The notes under the pieces are model-generated. The model ran no database searches and had not been told where the DNA came from. It saw nothing but the letters and a program-made list of their open reading frames with translations. 64,000 nucleotides of DNA from Macromonas nakdongensis (lineage in GTDB: Bacteria; Pseudomonadota; Gammaproteobacteria; Burkholderiales; Burkholderiaceae_C): contig NZ_NWMV01000024.1 of assembly GCF_002837145.1 (NCBI RefSeq), forward strand, positions 1 to 64,000, in the 5' to 3' direction. Each line of letters begins with the position of its first letter. Position 1 is the first letter of the stretch. Below are positions 46,323 to 57,195 of the stretch, in pieces. The position numbers and the translations under genes were made by a program.

Positions 46323-47429
46323 ATGACCCGTCCGTACAATTTTTCCGCCGGCCCCGCCACCATGCCCGAGGCCGTGCTGCAACAGGCCGCCGCCGAGATG
46401 CTGGACTGGCACGGCAGCGGCATGGGCGTGATGGAAATGAGCCACCGGGGCAAAGAATTCATCTCGATTTACGAGCAGGCCGAAGCCGACCTGCGCGAGC
46501 TGCTGGCGGTGCCCGCGCACTACAAAATTCTGTTCATGCAGGGCGGCGGGCTGGCCGAAAACGCCATCGTGCCGCTGAACCTGTCGCGCGGCCAGCCGAT
46601 GGACTTTGTGCTCACCGGCAGCTGGAGCCAGAAGTCGGCCAAAGAAGCGCAGAAATACGGCCAGGCCCGCACCGCGGCCAGCGGCCAGGCCAGCCAGTTC
46701 ACCACCCTGCCCGCCCCCGGCACCTGGCAACTGGGCCGCGACGCCAGCTACGTGCACCTGTGCAGCAACGAGACCATCCACGGCGTCGAATTCCAGGAAC
46801 TGCCGGACCTGAAAGCGCTGGGCTGCGACGCCCCGCTGGTGATCGATTTTTCCTCCAACGTGCTGTCGCGCCCGGTGGACTGGAACCGCGTCGGCCTGGC
46901 CTTTGGCGGCGCACAAAAGAACATCGGCCCGGCCGGCGTGACGCTGGTGGTGGTGCGCGAAGACCTGATCGGCCACGCCCTGCCCATCTGCCCCAGCGCC
47001 TTCGACTACAAGCTGGTGGCCGACAACGGCTCCATGTACAACACGCCGCCCACCTACGGCATCTACATGGCCGGGCTGATCTTCCAGTGGCTCAAGGCCC
47101 AGCGCGAAGGCGACAAGACCGGCGTAGCGGCCATGGAGGCGCGCAACACCGCCAAAGCCGCTTTGCTGTACGACTTCCTCGACCAATCGGCGTTTTACGA
47201 AAACCGCGTGGCCAAGGATTGCCGTTCGCGCATGAACATCCCCTTCTTCCTGAAGGACGAAAGCCGCAACGACGCCTTCCTGGACGGCGCCAAGGCGCGC
47301 GGCCTGCTGCAGCTCAAGGGCCACAAATCGGTGGGCGGCATGCGCGCCAGCCTCTACAACGCCCTGCCCATCGAAGGCGTGCAGGCGCTGGTGGACTACC
47401 TGCGCGAATTCGAGCGCACCCAAGCTTAA
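46323..47429 (+). CDS. serC: Phosphoserine aminotransferase
   Basis: The ATG at 46323 ([22 protein letters not shown]) gives 368 residues. The PLP lysine lies in [19 protein letters not shown] near residue 198, and the C-terminal substrate region is [16 protein letters not shown]. It makes 3-phosphoserine (serine pathway) and acts in pyridoxal phosphate synthesis. It is 28 bases upstream of pheA in the conserved gyrA-serC-pheA order. Confidence 0.97.
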   Translation: MTRPYNFSAGPATMPEAVLQQAAAEMLDWHGSGMGVMEMSHRGKEFISIYEQAEADLRELLAVPAHYKILFMQGGGLAENAIVPLNLSRGQPMDFVLTGSWSQKSAKEAQKYGQARTAASGQASQFTTLPAPGTWQLGRDASYVHLCSNETIHGVEFQELPDLKALGCDAPLVIDFSSNVLSRPVDWNRVGLAFGGAQKNIGPAGVTLVVVREDLIGHALPICPSAFDYKLVADNGSMYNTPPTYGIYMAGLIFQWLKAQREGDKTGVAAMEARNTAKAALLYDFLDQSAFYENRVAKDCRSRMNIPFFLKDESRNDAFLDGAKARGLLQLKGHKSVGGMRASLYNALPIEGVQALVDYLREFERTQA

Positions 47430-47457
47430 AGCCCCACCCGCGCGGAGACCCCCCCAC

Positions 47458-48576
47458 ATGACCGACCCCCAACCGACCGGCAACGGCCCCGTGCAAAGCG
47501 AGGCGCTGGGCACCCTGCGCGTGCAGATCGACGCCATCGACCAGCAACTGCTGAGCCTGCTCAACCAACGCGCCCTGGTGGCCGAACAGGTGGGCGCCAT
47601 CAAGCGCGCCGAGGGCTCGCCCTTTTTCCGGCCCGACCGCGTGGCCCAGGTCATTGAAAAAATCCAGAACGCCAACCAGGGCCCGCTGCTGAACCAGCAT
47701 GTGGGCGCCATCTGGCGCGAAATCATGTCGGCCTGCCTGGCGCTGGAGGCGCCGCAGCGGGTGGCGGTGCTGGGCCCGCAAGGCACGTTCTGTGAGGAAG
47801 CCGCGATCGAATACTTCGGCAGCGCCGCCAACCTGATCTACTGCGCCAACTTCGACGAGGTGTTCCACGCCACGGCGGCAGGCACCGCCCAGTACGGCGT
47901 GGTGGGCATGGAGAACTCGACCGAAGGGGTGGTGGCGCGCTCGCTGGACCTGTTCCTGCGCTCGCCCGTGCACGTGGTGGGCGAAGTCAGCCTGCTGGTG
48001 CGCCACAACCTGATGTGCCAGACCAACGCCCTCGACGGCATCGAGGTGGTGATGGCACACCCCCAGGCGCTGGCCCAGTGCCAGAACTGGCTGACGCAAT
48101 ACCTGCCCAACGCGGAACGCCGCGCTGTGGCCAGCAACGCCGAAGGCGCCCGTCTGGCGGCCACCAACCCGGCTTGGGCGGCGATCGCCAGCGAACGCGC
48201 CGCCGCGCAATTCGGCCTGCACATCGTCTCGCACGCCATCCAGGACGAGGCCTACAACCGCACCCGCTTCGCCGTCATCTGCCTGCCGCAGACGCTGGCC
48301 ACCCCGCCGGCCTCGGGCCAGGACTGCACCAGCATCGTGGTGTCGGTACCGAACCGCCCCGGCGCCGTGCACGATTTGCTGGTGCCGCTGAAGAACAACG
48401 GCGTTTCGATGACGCGCTTCGAATCGCGCCCGGCCAAATCGGGGCAGTGGGAGTACTACTTCTACATCGACATCGCCGGCCACCCCAGCCAGCCGCACGT
48501 GGCCGCCGCCCTGCGCGAACTGCAGGGCCTGTGCGCCTTCTACAAGGTGCTGGGCGCCTACCCGGTGTCGGACTGA
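47458..48576 (+). CDS. pheA: Bifunctional chorismate mutase / prephenate dehydratase
   Basis: The 372-residue protein has an AroQ chorismate mutase domain (residues ~18-100: LRVQIDAIDQQLLSLLNQRALVAEQVGAIK), a prephenate dehydratase domain (VAVLGPQGTFCEEAAIEYFG, GVVGMENSTEGVV) and a C-terminal ACT domain with the phenylalanine-binding MTRFESRPAKSGQWEYYFY. It commits chorismate to phenylalanine and is feedback-inhibited through ACT. tyrA follows after 11 bases. Confidence 0.97.
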   Translation: MTDPQPTGNGPVQSEALGTLRVQIDAIDQQLLSLLNQRALVAEQVGAIKRAEGSPFFRPDRVAQVIEKIQNANQGPLLNQHVGAIWREIMSACLALEAPQRVAVLGPQGTFCEEAAIEYFGSAANLIYCANFDEVFHATAAGTAQYGVVGMENSTEGVVARSLDLFLRSPVHVVGEVSLLVRHNLMCQTNALDGIEVVMAHPQALAQCQNWLTQYLPNAERRAVASNAEGARLAATNPAWAAIASERAAAQFGLHIVSHAIQDEAYNRTRFAVICLPQTLATPPASGQDCTSIVVSVPNRPGAVHDLLVPLKNNGVSMTRFESRPAKSGQWEYYFYIDIAGHPSQPHVAAALRELQGLCAFYKVLGAYPVSD

Positions 48577-48587
48577 GGACCGCGGCG

Positions 48588-49490
48588 ATGTTCGAACAAC
48601 TGGGTCTGATCGGCTGCGGCCTGATGGGCGGCTCCTTTGCGCTGGCCTTGAAACGGGCCGGTCTGGTCAAGCGGGTGGCGGGGTACAGCAAGTCGCCCAG
48701 CACCTTGCAGCGCGCGCGCGCACTGGGCGTGATCGACGTGGAGGCACCGTCGGCCTTGCTGGCCGTGTCGGGCGCCGACATCGTGCTGGTGGCCGTGCCG
48801 GTGGCCGCCACCGAAGACACCTTCAAAACCATCCGCCACCTGATCGGCCCGGACACCCTGCTGATGGACGTGGGCTCGACCAAAGGCGACGTGGTGGCCG
48901 CGGCCCGGCGTGCCCTGAAGGAGCACCTGGCCGGCTTCGTGCCGGCCCACCCGATCGCCGGCAAGGAAACGGCGGGCGTGGACCACGCCGACGCCGACCT
49001 GTACCAAGGCTGCCAGGTGGTGCTGACCCCTTTGCCCGAAACCGACCCCACCCAGGTGCAACGGGCCAGCGCGGTGTGGACCGCCCTGGGCGCCCGGGTG
49101 CGCCAGATGAGCGCGCAGGACCACGACGCCGCCTACGCCACCGTCAGCCACCTGCCGCACCTGCTGGCCTTTGCGGCCATGAACGCCATCCAGGCCCAGC
49201 CCGAGGCACAGCGCTTCCTGGCCCTGGCCGGTCCGGGTTTTCGCGATTTCACCCGCATCGCGGCCAGCGACCCCAGCGTCTGGCGCGACATCCTGCTGGC
49301 CAACCAGGCCGAGGTGCTGACCCAGTCCCGACACTTCCGCGCCGCGCTCGACGCGCTGGAGGCCACCATGCGCGACCAGGACCCGCTGGCCTTGCAGCGC
49401 CTGATCCGCCAGGCCAGCGCGGCGCGCGCGGGTTGGCCCGGACCGGCCGGCACACCCGCCCTGCCCGCAGCCTCCACCGACTCGCCCTGA
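48588..49490 (+). CDS. tyrA: Prephenate/arogenate dehydrogenase
   Basis: The ATG at 48588 (MFEQLGLIGCGLMGGSFALALKRAG) gives 300 residues. The NAD(P)-binding GCGLMGGSFA, the segment LMDVGSTKGDVV and the catalytic HPIAGKETAGVDHA are clear, followed by the helical dimerisation domain (YATVSHLPHLLAFAAMNAI). It oxidatively decarboxylates prephenate or arogenate towards tyrosine. It sits in the aromatic operon between pheA and aroA-cmk. Confidence 0.95.
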   Translation: MFEQLGLIGCGLMGGSFALALKRAGLVKRVAGYSKSPSTLQRARALGVIDVEAPSALLAVSGADIVLVAVPVAATEDTFKTIRHLIGPDTLLMDVGSTKGDVVAAARRALKEHLAGFVPAHPIAGKETAGVDHADADLYQGCQVVLTPLPETDPTQVQRASAVWTALGARVRQMSAQDHDAAYATVSHLPHLLAFAAMNAIQAQPEAQRFLALAGPGFRDFTRIAASDPSVWRDILLANQAEVLTQSRHFRAALDALEATMRDQDPLALQRLIRQASAARAGWPGPAGTPALPAASTDSP

Positions 49491-49541
49491 CCCACCCGGC
49501 TGGGCCGCCATCGGCGCCCCGCCATCCCGCTTGACCCGGCC

Positions 49542-51587
49542 ATGTATTCGACCCATTTTCTCGACCTCCCTCCCCTGCACAGCGCCGGCGGCACGGTGCA
49601 CCTGCCCGGCTCCAAGAGCATCTCGAACCGGGTGCTGCTGCTGGCGGCCTTGAGCGAGGGCGACACCACCGTCCACGACCTGCTCGACTCCGACGACACC
49701 CGGGTCATGCTCGACGCCCTGGACGCGCTGGGCTGCGGGGTGGAGCGCCTGCCCGGCCAGACCGTGAAGGTGCGCGGCCTGGGCGGTCAGCTGCCGGTGC
49801 GCCAGGCCCGGCTGTTCCTGGGCAACGCCGGCACGGCCATGCGCCCGCTCACCGCCGCCCTGGCCTTGCTGGCGAGCCAGCACGGCGGTCAATTCGAGCT
49901 CAGCGGCATCCCGCGCATGCACGAACGCCCGATCGGCGACCTGGTGGACGCATTGCGCCAACTGGGCTGCCCGGTGACATGCCTCGGCAACGAAGGCTAC
50001 CCGCCACTGCGCCTGGGCCATGGGCAGGCGACCACGCTGGCCCTGGACCAGCCGATCCGCGTGCGCGGCGACGTCTCCAGCCAGTTCCTCACCGCCCTGC
50101 TGCTGGCCCTGCCGCTGGTGGCGCGGCACGACGTGCGCATCGAGGTGGTGGGCGAACTGATTTCCAAACCCTACATCGAGATCACGCTGCAGCTGCTGGC
50201 GCGCTTTGGCGTGGTGGTGCAGCGCGAGGGCTGGGCCGCCTTCACCATCCCGGCCGGCAGCCGCTACCGTTCGCCGGGCAGCATCCACGTCGAGGCCGAT
50301 GCCTCTTCCGCCAGCTACTTCATCGCCCTGGGCGCACTGGCGCCGGCCCGCGCGGGGCACGACGGCATCACCGTGCAGGGCGTGGGACTGGCCTCGATCC
50401 AGGGCGACATCCGCTTCGTCGAAGCCGCGCAGGCCATGGGCGCGGAGGTCAGCGGCTCGGCCAATGCGCTGCACATCCAGCGCGGCGCCTGGCCGCTGCG
50501 GGCTATCGACCTGGACTGCAACCACATCCCCGACGCGGCGATGACGCTGGCGGTGATGGCGCTGTACGCCGACGGCCCCAGCACGCTGCGCAACATCGCC
50601 AGCTGGCGGGTGAAGGAAACCGACCGCATCGCCGCCATGGCCTGCGAGCTGCGCAAACTGGGCGCGCAGGTGGAGGAAGGGGCCGACTTCATCCGCGTCT
50701 GGCCGCTGGCGGCCGCCGGCTGGCGCGCCGCGTCCATCCACACCTACGACGACCACCGGGTGGCCATGTGCTTCTCGCTGGCGGCCTTCAACCCGGGCGG
50801 CGTGCCGGTGCGCATCGAAGACCCGAAGTGCGTGGCCAAGACCTTCCCCGACTACTTCGAAACCCTGTTCGGCGTCTGCCAGGCGGCGCCCGCGGCCATC
50901 CCGGTGATCTGCATCGACGGCCCGACCGCCTCGGGCAAGGGCACGCTGGCGGCCGCCGTGGCCCAGGCGCTGGGCTTTGGCCTGCTGGACTCGGGCGTGC
51001 TGTACCGGCTGGTGGGCTTGGCCGCCGAACGCGCCGGCCTGGCCACCGACGAGGCCGCGCTGCGACAACCGGACAGCGCCGAGCGCCTGGGCACGCTGGC
51101 GCGCGAGATGCCCGTGGCCTTTGCCGGCGACCGGGTGCTGCTCAACGGCGAGGACGTGAGCGACGCGGTGCGCACCGAAGCCGCCGGCATGGCCGCCTCG
51201 CGCGTGTCCGCCGTGCCGGCAGTGCGCCAGGGCCTGCTGGAACTGCAGCACCGCTGCCGCGCCCTGCCCGGCCTGGTGGCCGACGGGCGCGATATGGGGA
51301 CCGTGATCTTCCCGGACGCGCCGCTCAAGGTGTTTCTGACGGCCAGCGCCGAGCAACGCGCCGAACGGCGCCATAAGCAATTGATTTCCAAGGGCACTCC
51401 TGCTAAACTCGAAAACCTTTTGGCGGACCTCAAGGCCCGCGACCTGCGCGATTCATCGCGTCAGGACGCCCCGTTAAAGCCCGCCGAAGACGCCTTCCAC
51501 CTCGACAACTCCGAGCAAACCATCGAGCAATCGGTGGAGCAGGTGCTGGCCTGGTGGGCGGCGCAGCGCCCCTTCACGGGGGCGTGA
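49542..51587 (+). CDS. aroA-cmk: EPSP synthase fused to cytidylate kinase
   Basis: The 681-residue frame carries two enzymes. Residues ~1-440 are Aro[40 protein letters not shown], and [17 protein letters not shown]. From ~450 comes cytidylate kinase: [22 protein letters not shown] (P-loop), [16 protein letters not shown], and [23 protein letters not shown]. AroA makes EPSP in the shikimate pathway; Cmk phosphorylates CMP/dCMP. The genes are adjacent in many bacteria and fused in some Burkholderiales. Continuous reading with no stop between domains confirms the fusion. rpsA follows, as usual after cmk. Confidence 0.95.
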   Translation: MYSTHFLDLPPLHSAGGTVHLPGSKSISNRVLLLAALSEGDTTVHDLLDSDDTRVMLDALDALGCGVERLPGQTVKVRGLGGQLPVRQARLFLGNAGTAMRPLTAALALLASQHGGQFELSGIPRMHERPIGDLVDALRQLGCPVTCLGNEGYPPLRLGHGQATTLALDQPIRVRGDVSSQFLTALLLALPLVARHDVRIEVVGELISKPYIEITLQLLARFGVVVQREGWAAFTIPAGSRYRSPGSIHVEADASSASYFIALGALAPARAGHDGITVQGVGLASIQGDIRFVEAAQAMGAEVSGSANALHIQRGAWPLRAIDLDCNHIPDAAMTLAVMALYADGPSTLRNIASWRVKETDRIAAMACELRKLGAQVEEGADFIRVWPLAAAGWRAASIHTYDDHRVAMCFSLAAFNPGGVPVRIEDPKCVAKTFPDYFETLFGVCQAAPAAIPVICIDGPTASGKGTLAAAVAQALGFGLLDSGVLYRLVGLAAERAGLATDEAALRQPDSAERLGTLAREMPVAFAGDRVLLNGEDVSDAVRTEAAGMAASRVSAVPAVRQGLLELQHRCRALPGLVADGRDMGTVIFPDAPLKVFLTASAEQRAERRHKQLISKGTPAKLENLLADLKARDLRDSSRQDAPLKPAEDAFHLDNSEQTIEQSVEQVLAWWAAQRPFTGA

Positions 51588-51755
51588 CCCCCAGCCCCGC
51601 AAGGGGCGATGGCCCCAACGGCCCCGCCGGATGTTTCTGAATCCGCAGGCCCGAGGGATCTCAACCTGCAACCCGTTTGGCCGCTAGGCCGAGCGTCTTT
51701 GTACTCGCCGCGCGCCAATCCTCCATTCAGCCGGGTGCGCGGTCTAGGAAACCAC

Positions 51756-53432
51756 ATGTCTGAATCTTTTGCCGCCCTGTTTGAAGAATCGCTGCAACGC
51801 GCCGAAATGCGCCCGGGCGAGGTCATCACCGCCGAAGTCGTTCGCGTCGAGCACAACCACGTGGTCGTCAACGCCGGCCTGAAGTCCGAAGCCTACGTGC
51901 CCATCGCAGAATTCAAGAACGACCAGGGCGAACTCGAAGTCCAAGTGGGTGACTTCGTGTCCGTGGCCGTGGAAGCCGTGGAAAACGGCTACGGCGACAC
52001 CATCCTGTCGCGCGACAAGGCCAAGCGCCTGGCTTCTTGGATGGCCCTGGAAAAGGCCCTGGAATCCGGCGACTTCGTGACCGGCACCACCGGCACCAAG
52101 GTCAAGGGCGGCCTCAAGGTCATGGTCAACGGCATCAGCGCCTTCCTGCCGGGCTCGCTGGTGGACAGCCGTCCGACCAAGGACCTGACCCCGTACGAAA
52201 ACAAGACCCTGGAATTCAAGGTCATCAAGCTGGACCGCAAGCGCAACAACGTGGTGCTGAGCCGCCGCGCCGTGGTCGAAGCCTCCATGGGCGAAGAGCG
52301 CGCCAAGCTGATGGAAACCCTGCGCGAAGGCGCGATCGTCAACGGCGTGGTCAAGAACATCACCGAATACGGTGCCTTCGTGGACCTGGGTGGCATCGAC
52401 GGCCTGCTGCACATCACCGACATGGCCTGGCGCCGCGTGCGTCACCCGTCCGAGGTGGTGCAGGCTGGCCAGGAAGTCACCGCCAAAGTGCTCAAGTTCG
52501 ACGCCGAGAAGCAGCGCGTCAGCCTGGGCCTGAAGCAGATGGGCGACGATCCGTGGATGGGTGTGGCCCGCCGCTACCCCTCCGGCACCCGCATGTTCGG
52601 CAAGGTCACCAACATCGCCGACTACGGCGCGTTCGTGGAACTGGAGCCGGGCATTGAAGGTCTGGTGCACGTGTCCGAAATGGACTGGACCAACAAGAAC
52701 GTGGCCCCGAACAAGCTGGTGTCGCTGGGCGACGAAGTCGAAGTCATGGTCCTGGAGATCGACGAAGACAAGCGCCGCATCAGCCTGGGCATGAAGCAGT
52801 GCAAGGCCAACCCGTGGCACGAGTTCGCCGAGCAGACCAAGCGCGGCGACCGCGTCAAGGGCCCGATCAAGTCCATCACCGACTTCGGCGTGTTCGTGGG
52901 TCTGGCCGCCGGCATCGACGGTCTGGTGCACCTGTCCGACCTGTCCTGGAACGAAGCCGGCGAAACCGCCGTGCGCAACTTCAAGAAGGGCCAGGAAGTC
53001 GAAGCCATCGTGTTGGGCGTGGACGTCGAGCGCGAGCGCATCAGCCTGGGCATCAAGCAGCTGGACAGCGACCCCTTCACCACCTTCGTGTCGATCAACG
53101 ACAAGGGCGCGACCGTGACCGGCAAGGTCAAGACCGTGGATGCCAAGGGCGCTGAAATCGACCTGGGCGAAGACATCGTCGGCTACCTGCGCGCTTCGGA
53201 AATCTCCCGCGACCGCGTGGAAGACGCCCGCAACGTGCTGAAGGAAGGCGACGAAGTGACCGCCGTGGTGGTGAACGTGGACCGCAAGACCCGCAACATC
53301 CAGCTGTCCGTCAAAGCCAAAGACATGGCCGAACAGCAAGAAGCCATGGCCAGCCTGAGCCAGAACTCCGGCAACGCCGGCACCACCAGCCTGGGCGCAC
53401 TGCTGCGCGCCAAGCTGGACAACAACGGTTAA
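51756..53432 (+). CDS. rpsA: 30S ribosomal protein S1
   Basis: The ATG at 51756 ([23 protein letters not shown]) gives 558 residues with six S1 (OB-fold) repeats, for example [40 protein letters not shown] and [21 protein letters not shown]1 holds mRNA on the 30S subunit and is needed for weak ribosome-binding sites. The 168-base leader 51588-51755 is GC-rich with short GGGGC hairpins and likely carries the S1 autoregulatory site. The intrinsic terminator at 53452 follows. Confidence 0.98.
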   Translation: MSESFAALFEESLQRAEMRPGEVITAEVVRVEHNHVVVNAGLKSEAYVPIAEFKNDQGELEVQVGDFVSVAVEAVENGYGDTILSRDKAKRLASWMALEKALESGDFVTGTTGTKVKGGLKVMVNGISAFLPGSLVDSRPTKDLTPYENKTLEFKVIKLDRKRNNVVLSRRAVVEASMGEERAKLMETLREGAIVNGVVKNITEYGAFVDLGGIDGLLHITDMAWRRVRHPSEVVQAGQEVTAKVLKFDAEKQRVSLGLKQMGDDPWMGVARRYPSGTRMFGKVTNIADYGAFVELEPGIEGLVHVSEMDWTNKNVAPNKLVSLGDEVEVMVLEIDEDKRRISLGMKQCKANPWHEFAEQTKRGDRVKGPIKSITDFGVFVGLAAGIDGLVHLSDLSWNEAGETAVRNFKKGQEVEAIVLGVDVERERISLGIKQLDSDPFTTFVSINDKGATVTGKVKTVDAKGAEIDLGEDIVGYLRASEISRDRVEDARNVLKEGDEVTAVVVNVDRKTRNIQLSVKAKDMAEQQEAMASLSQNSGNAGTTSLGALLRAKLDNNG

Positions 53433-53451
53433 TTCTTAACCGCTGCACTGG

Positions 53452-53483
53452 GGCCCGGTGCGCTACGCGTCGGGCCCTTTTTC
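53452..53483 (+). terminator. rpsA terminator
   Basis: GGGCCCG (53452-53458) pairs with CGGGCCC (53472-53478) and is followed by TTTTT. It lies 19 bases after the rpsA stop and just before ihfB, so ihfB may depend on read-through or its own promoter. Confidence 0.85.
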
Positions 53484-53505
53484 ATGGTTTCAACCCGTCG
53501 ATGAC

Positions 53506-53802
53506 ATGACCCGAAGCGATCTTGTGGAAGCGTTGGCGGCACGGTTTGCGCAACTGGGCCAGCGCGACGCCGAATGGGCGGTCAAGGCCATCCTGGAAGC
53601 GATGTCGGACGCCCTGGTGCGCGGCCAGCGCATCGAAATCCGCGGTTTCGGCAGCTTTTCCGTGAACCACCGGCCGCCCCGCATCGGGCGCAACCCGCGC
53701 TCCGGTGAAAGCGTGGCGATCCCGGAAAAACGGGTGCCGCATTTCAAGCCGGGCAAGGCCTTGCGCCAGGCCGTGGACGCGGCCACGGGCGAGGCCCCGT
53801 GA
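53506..53802 (+). CDS. ihfB: Integration host factor subunit beta
   Basis: The ATG at 53506 ([30 protein letters not shown]) gives 98 residues. The DNA-bending arm [38 protein letters not shown] with its intercalating proline is complete. IhfB pairs with IhfA to bend DNA in replication, recombination and transcription. The rpsA-ihfB order is conserved in proteobacteria. Confidence 0.97.
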   Translation: MTRSDLVEALAARFAQLGQRDAEWAVKAILEAMSDALVRGQRIEIRGFGSFSVNHRPPRIGRNPRSGESVAIPEKRVPHFKPGKALRQAVDAATGEAP

Positions 53803-53857
53803 CCCCCAGCGGACCCGACAGGGGCCGCTACAATGCCCCCACCACTGAGGGGATTGT

Positions 53858-54148
53858 GTGAAATACCTCGCGTGGCTGCTCAAGGCAGCCATTTTTTTTC
53901 TTGTGTTCGCGTTCGCCCTGAACAACCAGGACGACGTGCGCCTGAACCTGCTGTTCGGCGCCTACTGGCACGCCCCGCTGGTGCTGGTGCTGCTGGCCGC
54001 CCTCACCCTGGGGGTGTTCCTCGGGATCGCGGTGATGCTGCCCCTGTGGCTGCGCGCGCGCCGGCAGGCCCAGCGCGCCGTGGCCGAACCGGCGCCCTCC
54101 CCCGACACCGGCCCCGACGCCCAGGACAGCGTGCCCCATGGTATTTGA
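53858..54148 (+). CDS. lapA: LapA-domain inner membrane protein
   Basis: Translation starts at a GTG (53858) after GAGGGG. The 96-residue protein has two membrane helices (LLKAAIFFLVFAFALNN and APLVLVLLAALTLGVFLGIAVML) and a proline-rich cytoplasmic tail. LapA (YciS) acts with LapB in lipopolysaccharide assembly control. It overlaps lapB by 11 bases. Confidence 0.9.
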   Translation: MKYLAWLLKAAIFFLVFAFALNNQDDVRLNLLFGAYWHAPLVLVLLAALTLGVFLGIAVMLPLWLRARRQAQRAVAEPAPSPDTGPDAQDSVPHGI

Positions 54149-55286
54149 CTTCACCTGGCTGCTCTGGGCTTTGCCGCTGGTGTTTGCCCTGGGCTGGCTG
54201 GCCTCGCGCTTCGACCTGCGGCAGTGGCGGCTGGAGGGTCGACAAGCGCCCCGGGCCTATTTCCGCGGACTCAACCACCTGCTCAACGAACAGCAGGACC
54301 AGGCGATCGACGCCTTCATCGAGGCCGTGCAGCACGACCCCGACACCTCCGAACTGCACTTTGCCCTGGGCAACCTGTTCCGCCGCCGTGGCGACTACGA
54401 CCGCGCGGTGCGCGTGCACGAACACCTGCTGGCCCGGGGCGATCTCGCCACCAAAGACCGTGAACGCGCCCAGCAGGCGCTGGCCCAGGACTTTCTGAAG
54501 GCCGGCCTGCTGGACCGGGCCGAAGCGGCCCTACTGAAACTGCAGGGCACGGCCTTCGAGGCCGAAGCCGAACTGGCCCTGCTCGCCATTTACGAGCGCA
54601 GCCGGGACTGGGACAAGGCCGCCGACACCGCCGCGCGCTTGGAAGGCCGGGAGCAAGGCAGTTTTCGCCTGCGCCTGGCGCACTACCGCTGCGAACAGGC
54701 ACAGCAACTGCGCCAACAAGGCCACACCACCGAAGCCCTGGCCATGCTGGAAAGCCTGGTGGACCAGGTGCCCGACTCGGCCCGGGCGTGGGTGGCCCTG
54801 GCCGACATGCGCCAGTCGCTGGGCAACACCGAAGGCGGTCTCCAGGCCCTGGAAGCCCTGGCCGTGCACGCCCCCCTGCACTTGCCGCTGGTGGCACACA
54901 ACCTGGTGCAGTGGGCCCGCCTGTGCCACGCGCCCCAGCGTGCCGAACAGTTGCTGCTGCAATACCGCCAGCAGCACCTGCCCTCGCTCGACGTGACACA
55001 GGCCCTGGCCAGCCTGCAGAACGACCCAGAGCAAGGCCGCCGGCTTTACCTGGAGCACCTGCAGCAGGAACCGTCGCTGGTGGCGGCCGGCTTCTGGCTG
55101 ACGGGCACCCACTTCGGTGAAACCGAGCCGGAAAAGCTGGTCAAACAGGCCATCGACCGCGCCAGCGAACCGCTCAAACGCTACCGCTGCGCGGCCTGCG
55201 GCTTCGAGGCCCGCCAGTACTTCTGGCAATGCCCGGGTTGCCAAGGCTGGGACAGTTACCCGCCCAAACGCGTCGAAGAACTCTGA
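54138..55286 (+). CDS. lapB: Lipopolysaccharide assembly protein LapB
   Basis: The 382-residue protein has an N-terminal membrane anchor (FDFTWLLWALPLVFALGWLASRF), nine or so TPR-type helical repeats (for example LHFALGNLFRRRGDYDRAVRVHEHLL) and a C-terminal rubredoxin-like zinc site (YRCAACGFEARQYFWQCPGC). LapB (YciM) recruits LpxC to the FtsH protease and so limits lipid A synthesis. Motifs and length agree with E. coli LapB. Confidence 0.95.
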   Translation: MVFDFTWLLWALPLVFALGWLASRFDLRQWRLEGRQAPRAYFRGLNHLLNEQQDQAIDAFIEAVQHDPDTSELHFALGNLFRRRGDYDRAVRVHEHLLARGDLATKDRERAQQALAQDFLKAGLLDRAEAALLKLQGTAFEAEAELALLAIYERSRDWDKAADTAARLEGREQGSFRLRLAHYRCEQAQQLRQQGHTTEALAMLESLVDQVPDSARAWVALADMRQSLGNTEGGLQALEALAVHAPLHLPLVAHNLVQWARLCHAPQRAEQLLLQYRQQHLPSLDVTQALASLQNDPEQGRRLYLEHLQQEPSLVAAGFWLTGTHFGETEPEKLVKQAIDRASEPLKRYRCAACGFEARQYFWQCPGCQGWDSYPPKRVEEL

Positions 55287-55310
55287 CGCGCGACGCCAGC
55301 CCCACCGCCC

Positions 55311-56024
55311 TCAAGCGGCGGTGTGGGGCATCAGGATCGACACGTCGAGCACGCGGTACAGCCGACCGCCCTTGTCCAGCGGCTGGATCGCACCTTCACG
55401 CACCAGGGCACTGATCTCGCGGCTCACCGTCTCCAGCTTCAGGTCCATCATCGCGCCCATTTCCTCGCGCGCGAACAGGGTGGTGACGCCCGGGTCGGTG
55501 GCGTGCCGCATCTTCAGGACGAAGTTGCAGACGCGTTGCCGCGCCGTGCCGAAATTGATGGCCGCCAGCCAGTCGTCGGCCTCTTTCAAGGCCTGCTGCC
55601 ACTTCTGCAACAGGCGCCAGTGCAGGCGGGGCGAGTGCTGGCTCAGGCGGTGGATGACGTCGGTCGGGATGCGGCAGACGCTGACGTCGGTCATGGCCAC
55701 GGCCTCGCTGTCGTAGCGGCCGGTGGCCAGGGCTTCCAGACCGGCCACGTCACCGGGTCGCAGCAGGCGCAGGATGCGCTGGCGCCCGTCGGGGGTGAAA
55801 CGGGTGAGCTTGATCAGGCCGGAGCGCAGAGTGAAGATGCCGGTGGCCGAGGCGCCCTCCAGGTAAAGGGTTTGCCCGCCGCGGTGGCTCAGATCGTCGA
55901 TCGGGGCGTGGATCAGACCGAAATCGTGTTCGTTCAGGTCGGCAAACAGGACCATGTCGCGGATGCCACAGGCCTGGCAGTCGGCGGTGCCGCGCCAAGC
56001 CGATTCGGTTTTGATCGGGATCAT
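55311..56024 (-). CDS. CRP/FNR-family regulator, FNR-like with incomplete Fe-S ligand set
   Basis: The start is the ATG at 56024 (MIPIKTESAWRGTADCQACGIRDMV). The 237-residue protein has a cNMP-binding-fold sensor and a C-terminal helix-turn-helix (FAREEMGAMMDLKLETVSREISALVREG) whose E-x-x-S-R matches the FNR recognition helix. E. coli FNR binds its [4Fe-4S] cluster with Cys20, 23, 29 and 122. Here the equivalents of 20 and 23 (CQAC) and 122 (VSVCRIP) are present, but 29 is valine. It may hold an altered cluster or have lost oxygen sensing. It lies 72 bases downstream of cbbA on the same strand. Confidence 0.88.
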   Translation of the reverse strand: MIPIKTESAWRGTADCQACGIRDMVLFADLNEHDFGLIHAPIDDLSHRGGQTLYLEGASATGIFTLRSGLIKLTRFTPDGRQRILRLLRPGDVAGLEALATGRYDSEAVAMTDVSVCRIPTDVIHRLSQHSPRLHWRLLQKWQQALKEADDWLAAINFGTARQRVCNFVLKMRHATDPGVTTLFAREEMGAMMDLKLETVSREISALVREGAIQPLDKGGRLYRVLDVSILMPHTAA

Positions 56025-56096
56025 GGGGGCCGATTGTCGCCGCAATACCGGTGTAAAACGGCCGTCAGCGGCATACCCCCACGGGTTCGGCAGGCA

Positions 56097-57164
56097 TCAC
56101 GCCAGGCACGGGGCCAGCTCGCCCCGGTCGTAGCGTTGCTGCATCGCCTCCAGGCTGTGCACCCGGGTGATCTTGCTGGCCATGCCGGCGCTGCCAAAGG
56201 CCTGGTAACGCGCGGCGCAAATGGCCTGCATGGCCTGGGTGGCGGCTTGGTAGAACTTGCGTGGGTCGAAGTTTTTGCGGTCTTCGGCCAGGTGCTGGCG
56301 GATGGCGCCGGTGCTGGCCATGCGCAGGTCGGTGTCGATGTTGACCTTGCGCACGCCGTGCCGGATGCCTTCGACGATTTCGGCCACCGGCACGCCGTAG
56401 GTCTGGCCCATCTCGCCGCCGTGGCGGTTGATGGTGGCCAGCCAGTCTTCGGGCACGCTGGAGCTGCCGTGCATGACCAGGTGCACGTTGGGAATGCGGG
56501 CATGGATGGCCTTGACGCGGTCGATGCGCAGGACCTGGCCGGTGGGTTTGCTGCTGAATTTGTAGGCGCCGTGGCTGGTGCCGATGGCGATGGCCAGGGC
56601 GTCCACCCCGGTCTGCTGGACGAAGTCGGCGGCTTCGTCGGGGTCGGTCAACAGTTGGGCGTGGTCGAGTTGGCCTTCGGCGCCGTGGCCATCTTCCTCC
56701 CCCGCCTGGCCGGTTTCCAGGCTGCCCAGACAACCCAGCTCGCCCTCCACCGACACGCCGCAGGCGTGGGCCAGATCGACCACCTGGCGCGTCACGCGCA
56801 CGTTGTAGCCGTAGCTGGCGGGGGTCTTGCCGTCTTCCTTCAGGCTGCCGTCCATCATCACCGAGCTGAAGCCGGACTGGATGGCGCGCCCGCAGACGCC
56901 GGGCGAGGCACCGTGGTCCTGGTGCATGCAGACGGGGATGTGTGGGTACATCTCGACCGCGGCGGCCACCAGGTGGCGCAGAAAAGGCTCGCCGGCGTAA
57001 CGGCGGGCACCGGCCGAGCCTTGCAGGATGACCGGGCTGTCGACCGCCGCGGCGGCCTGCATGATGGCCTGGATCTGCTCCATGTTGTTGACGTTGAAGG
57101 CGGGCAGGCCGTAGCCGTGTTCGGCGGCGTGGTCCAGCAGCTGGCGCAGGGTGATGAGGGCCAT
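56097..57164 (-). CDS. cbbA: Fructose-1,6-bisphosphate aldolase, class II
   Basis: The start is the ATG at 57164 ([27 protein letters not shown]). The 355-residue protein has the zinc ligands and loops of class II aldolases: [14 protein letters not shown] near residue 82, [12 protein letters not shown] near 140, and [13 protein letters not shown] near 228. It interconverts fructose-1,6-bisphosphate (and sedoheptulose bisphosphate) with triose phosphates in the Calvin cycle. It is last in the cbbYFPZKA run. Confidence 0.96.
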   Translation of the reverse strand: MALITLRQLLDHAAEHGYGLPAFNVNNMEQIQAIMQAAAAVDSPVILQGSAGARRYAGEPFLRHLVAAAVEMYPHIPVCMHQDHGASPGVCGRAIQSGFSSVMMDGSLKEDGKTPASYGYNVRVTRQVVDLAHACGVSVEGELGCLGSLETGQAGEEDGHGAEGQLDHAQLLTDPDEAADFVQQTGVDALAIAIGTSHGAYKFSSKPTGQVLRIDRVKAIHARIPNVHLVMHGSSSVPEDWLATINRHGGEMGQTYGVPVAEIVEGIRHGVRKVNIDTDLRMASTGAIRQHLAEDRKNFDPRKFYQAATQAMQAICAARYQAFGSAGMASKITRVHSLEAMQQRYDRGELAPCLA

Positions 57165-57195
57165 GGGGGGTCTCCGGTGGGGCGAGAATGTGGAG

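Noticed and set aside
48558-51380. 940-codon open frame antisense to tyrA and aroA-cmk
   Set aside because: Composition is a typical reverse-strand shadow (His, Gln, Gly, Arg) and it spans two certain genes.
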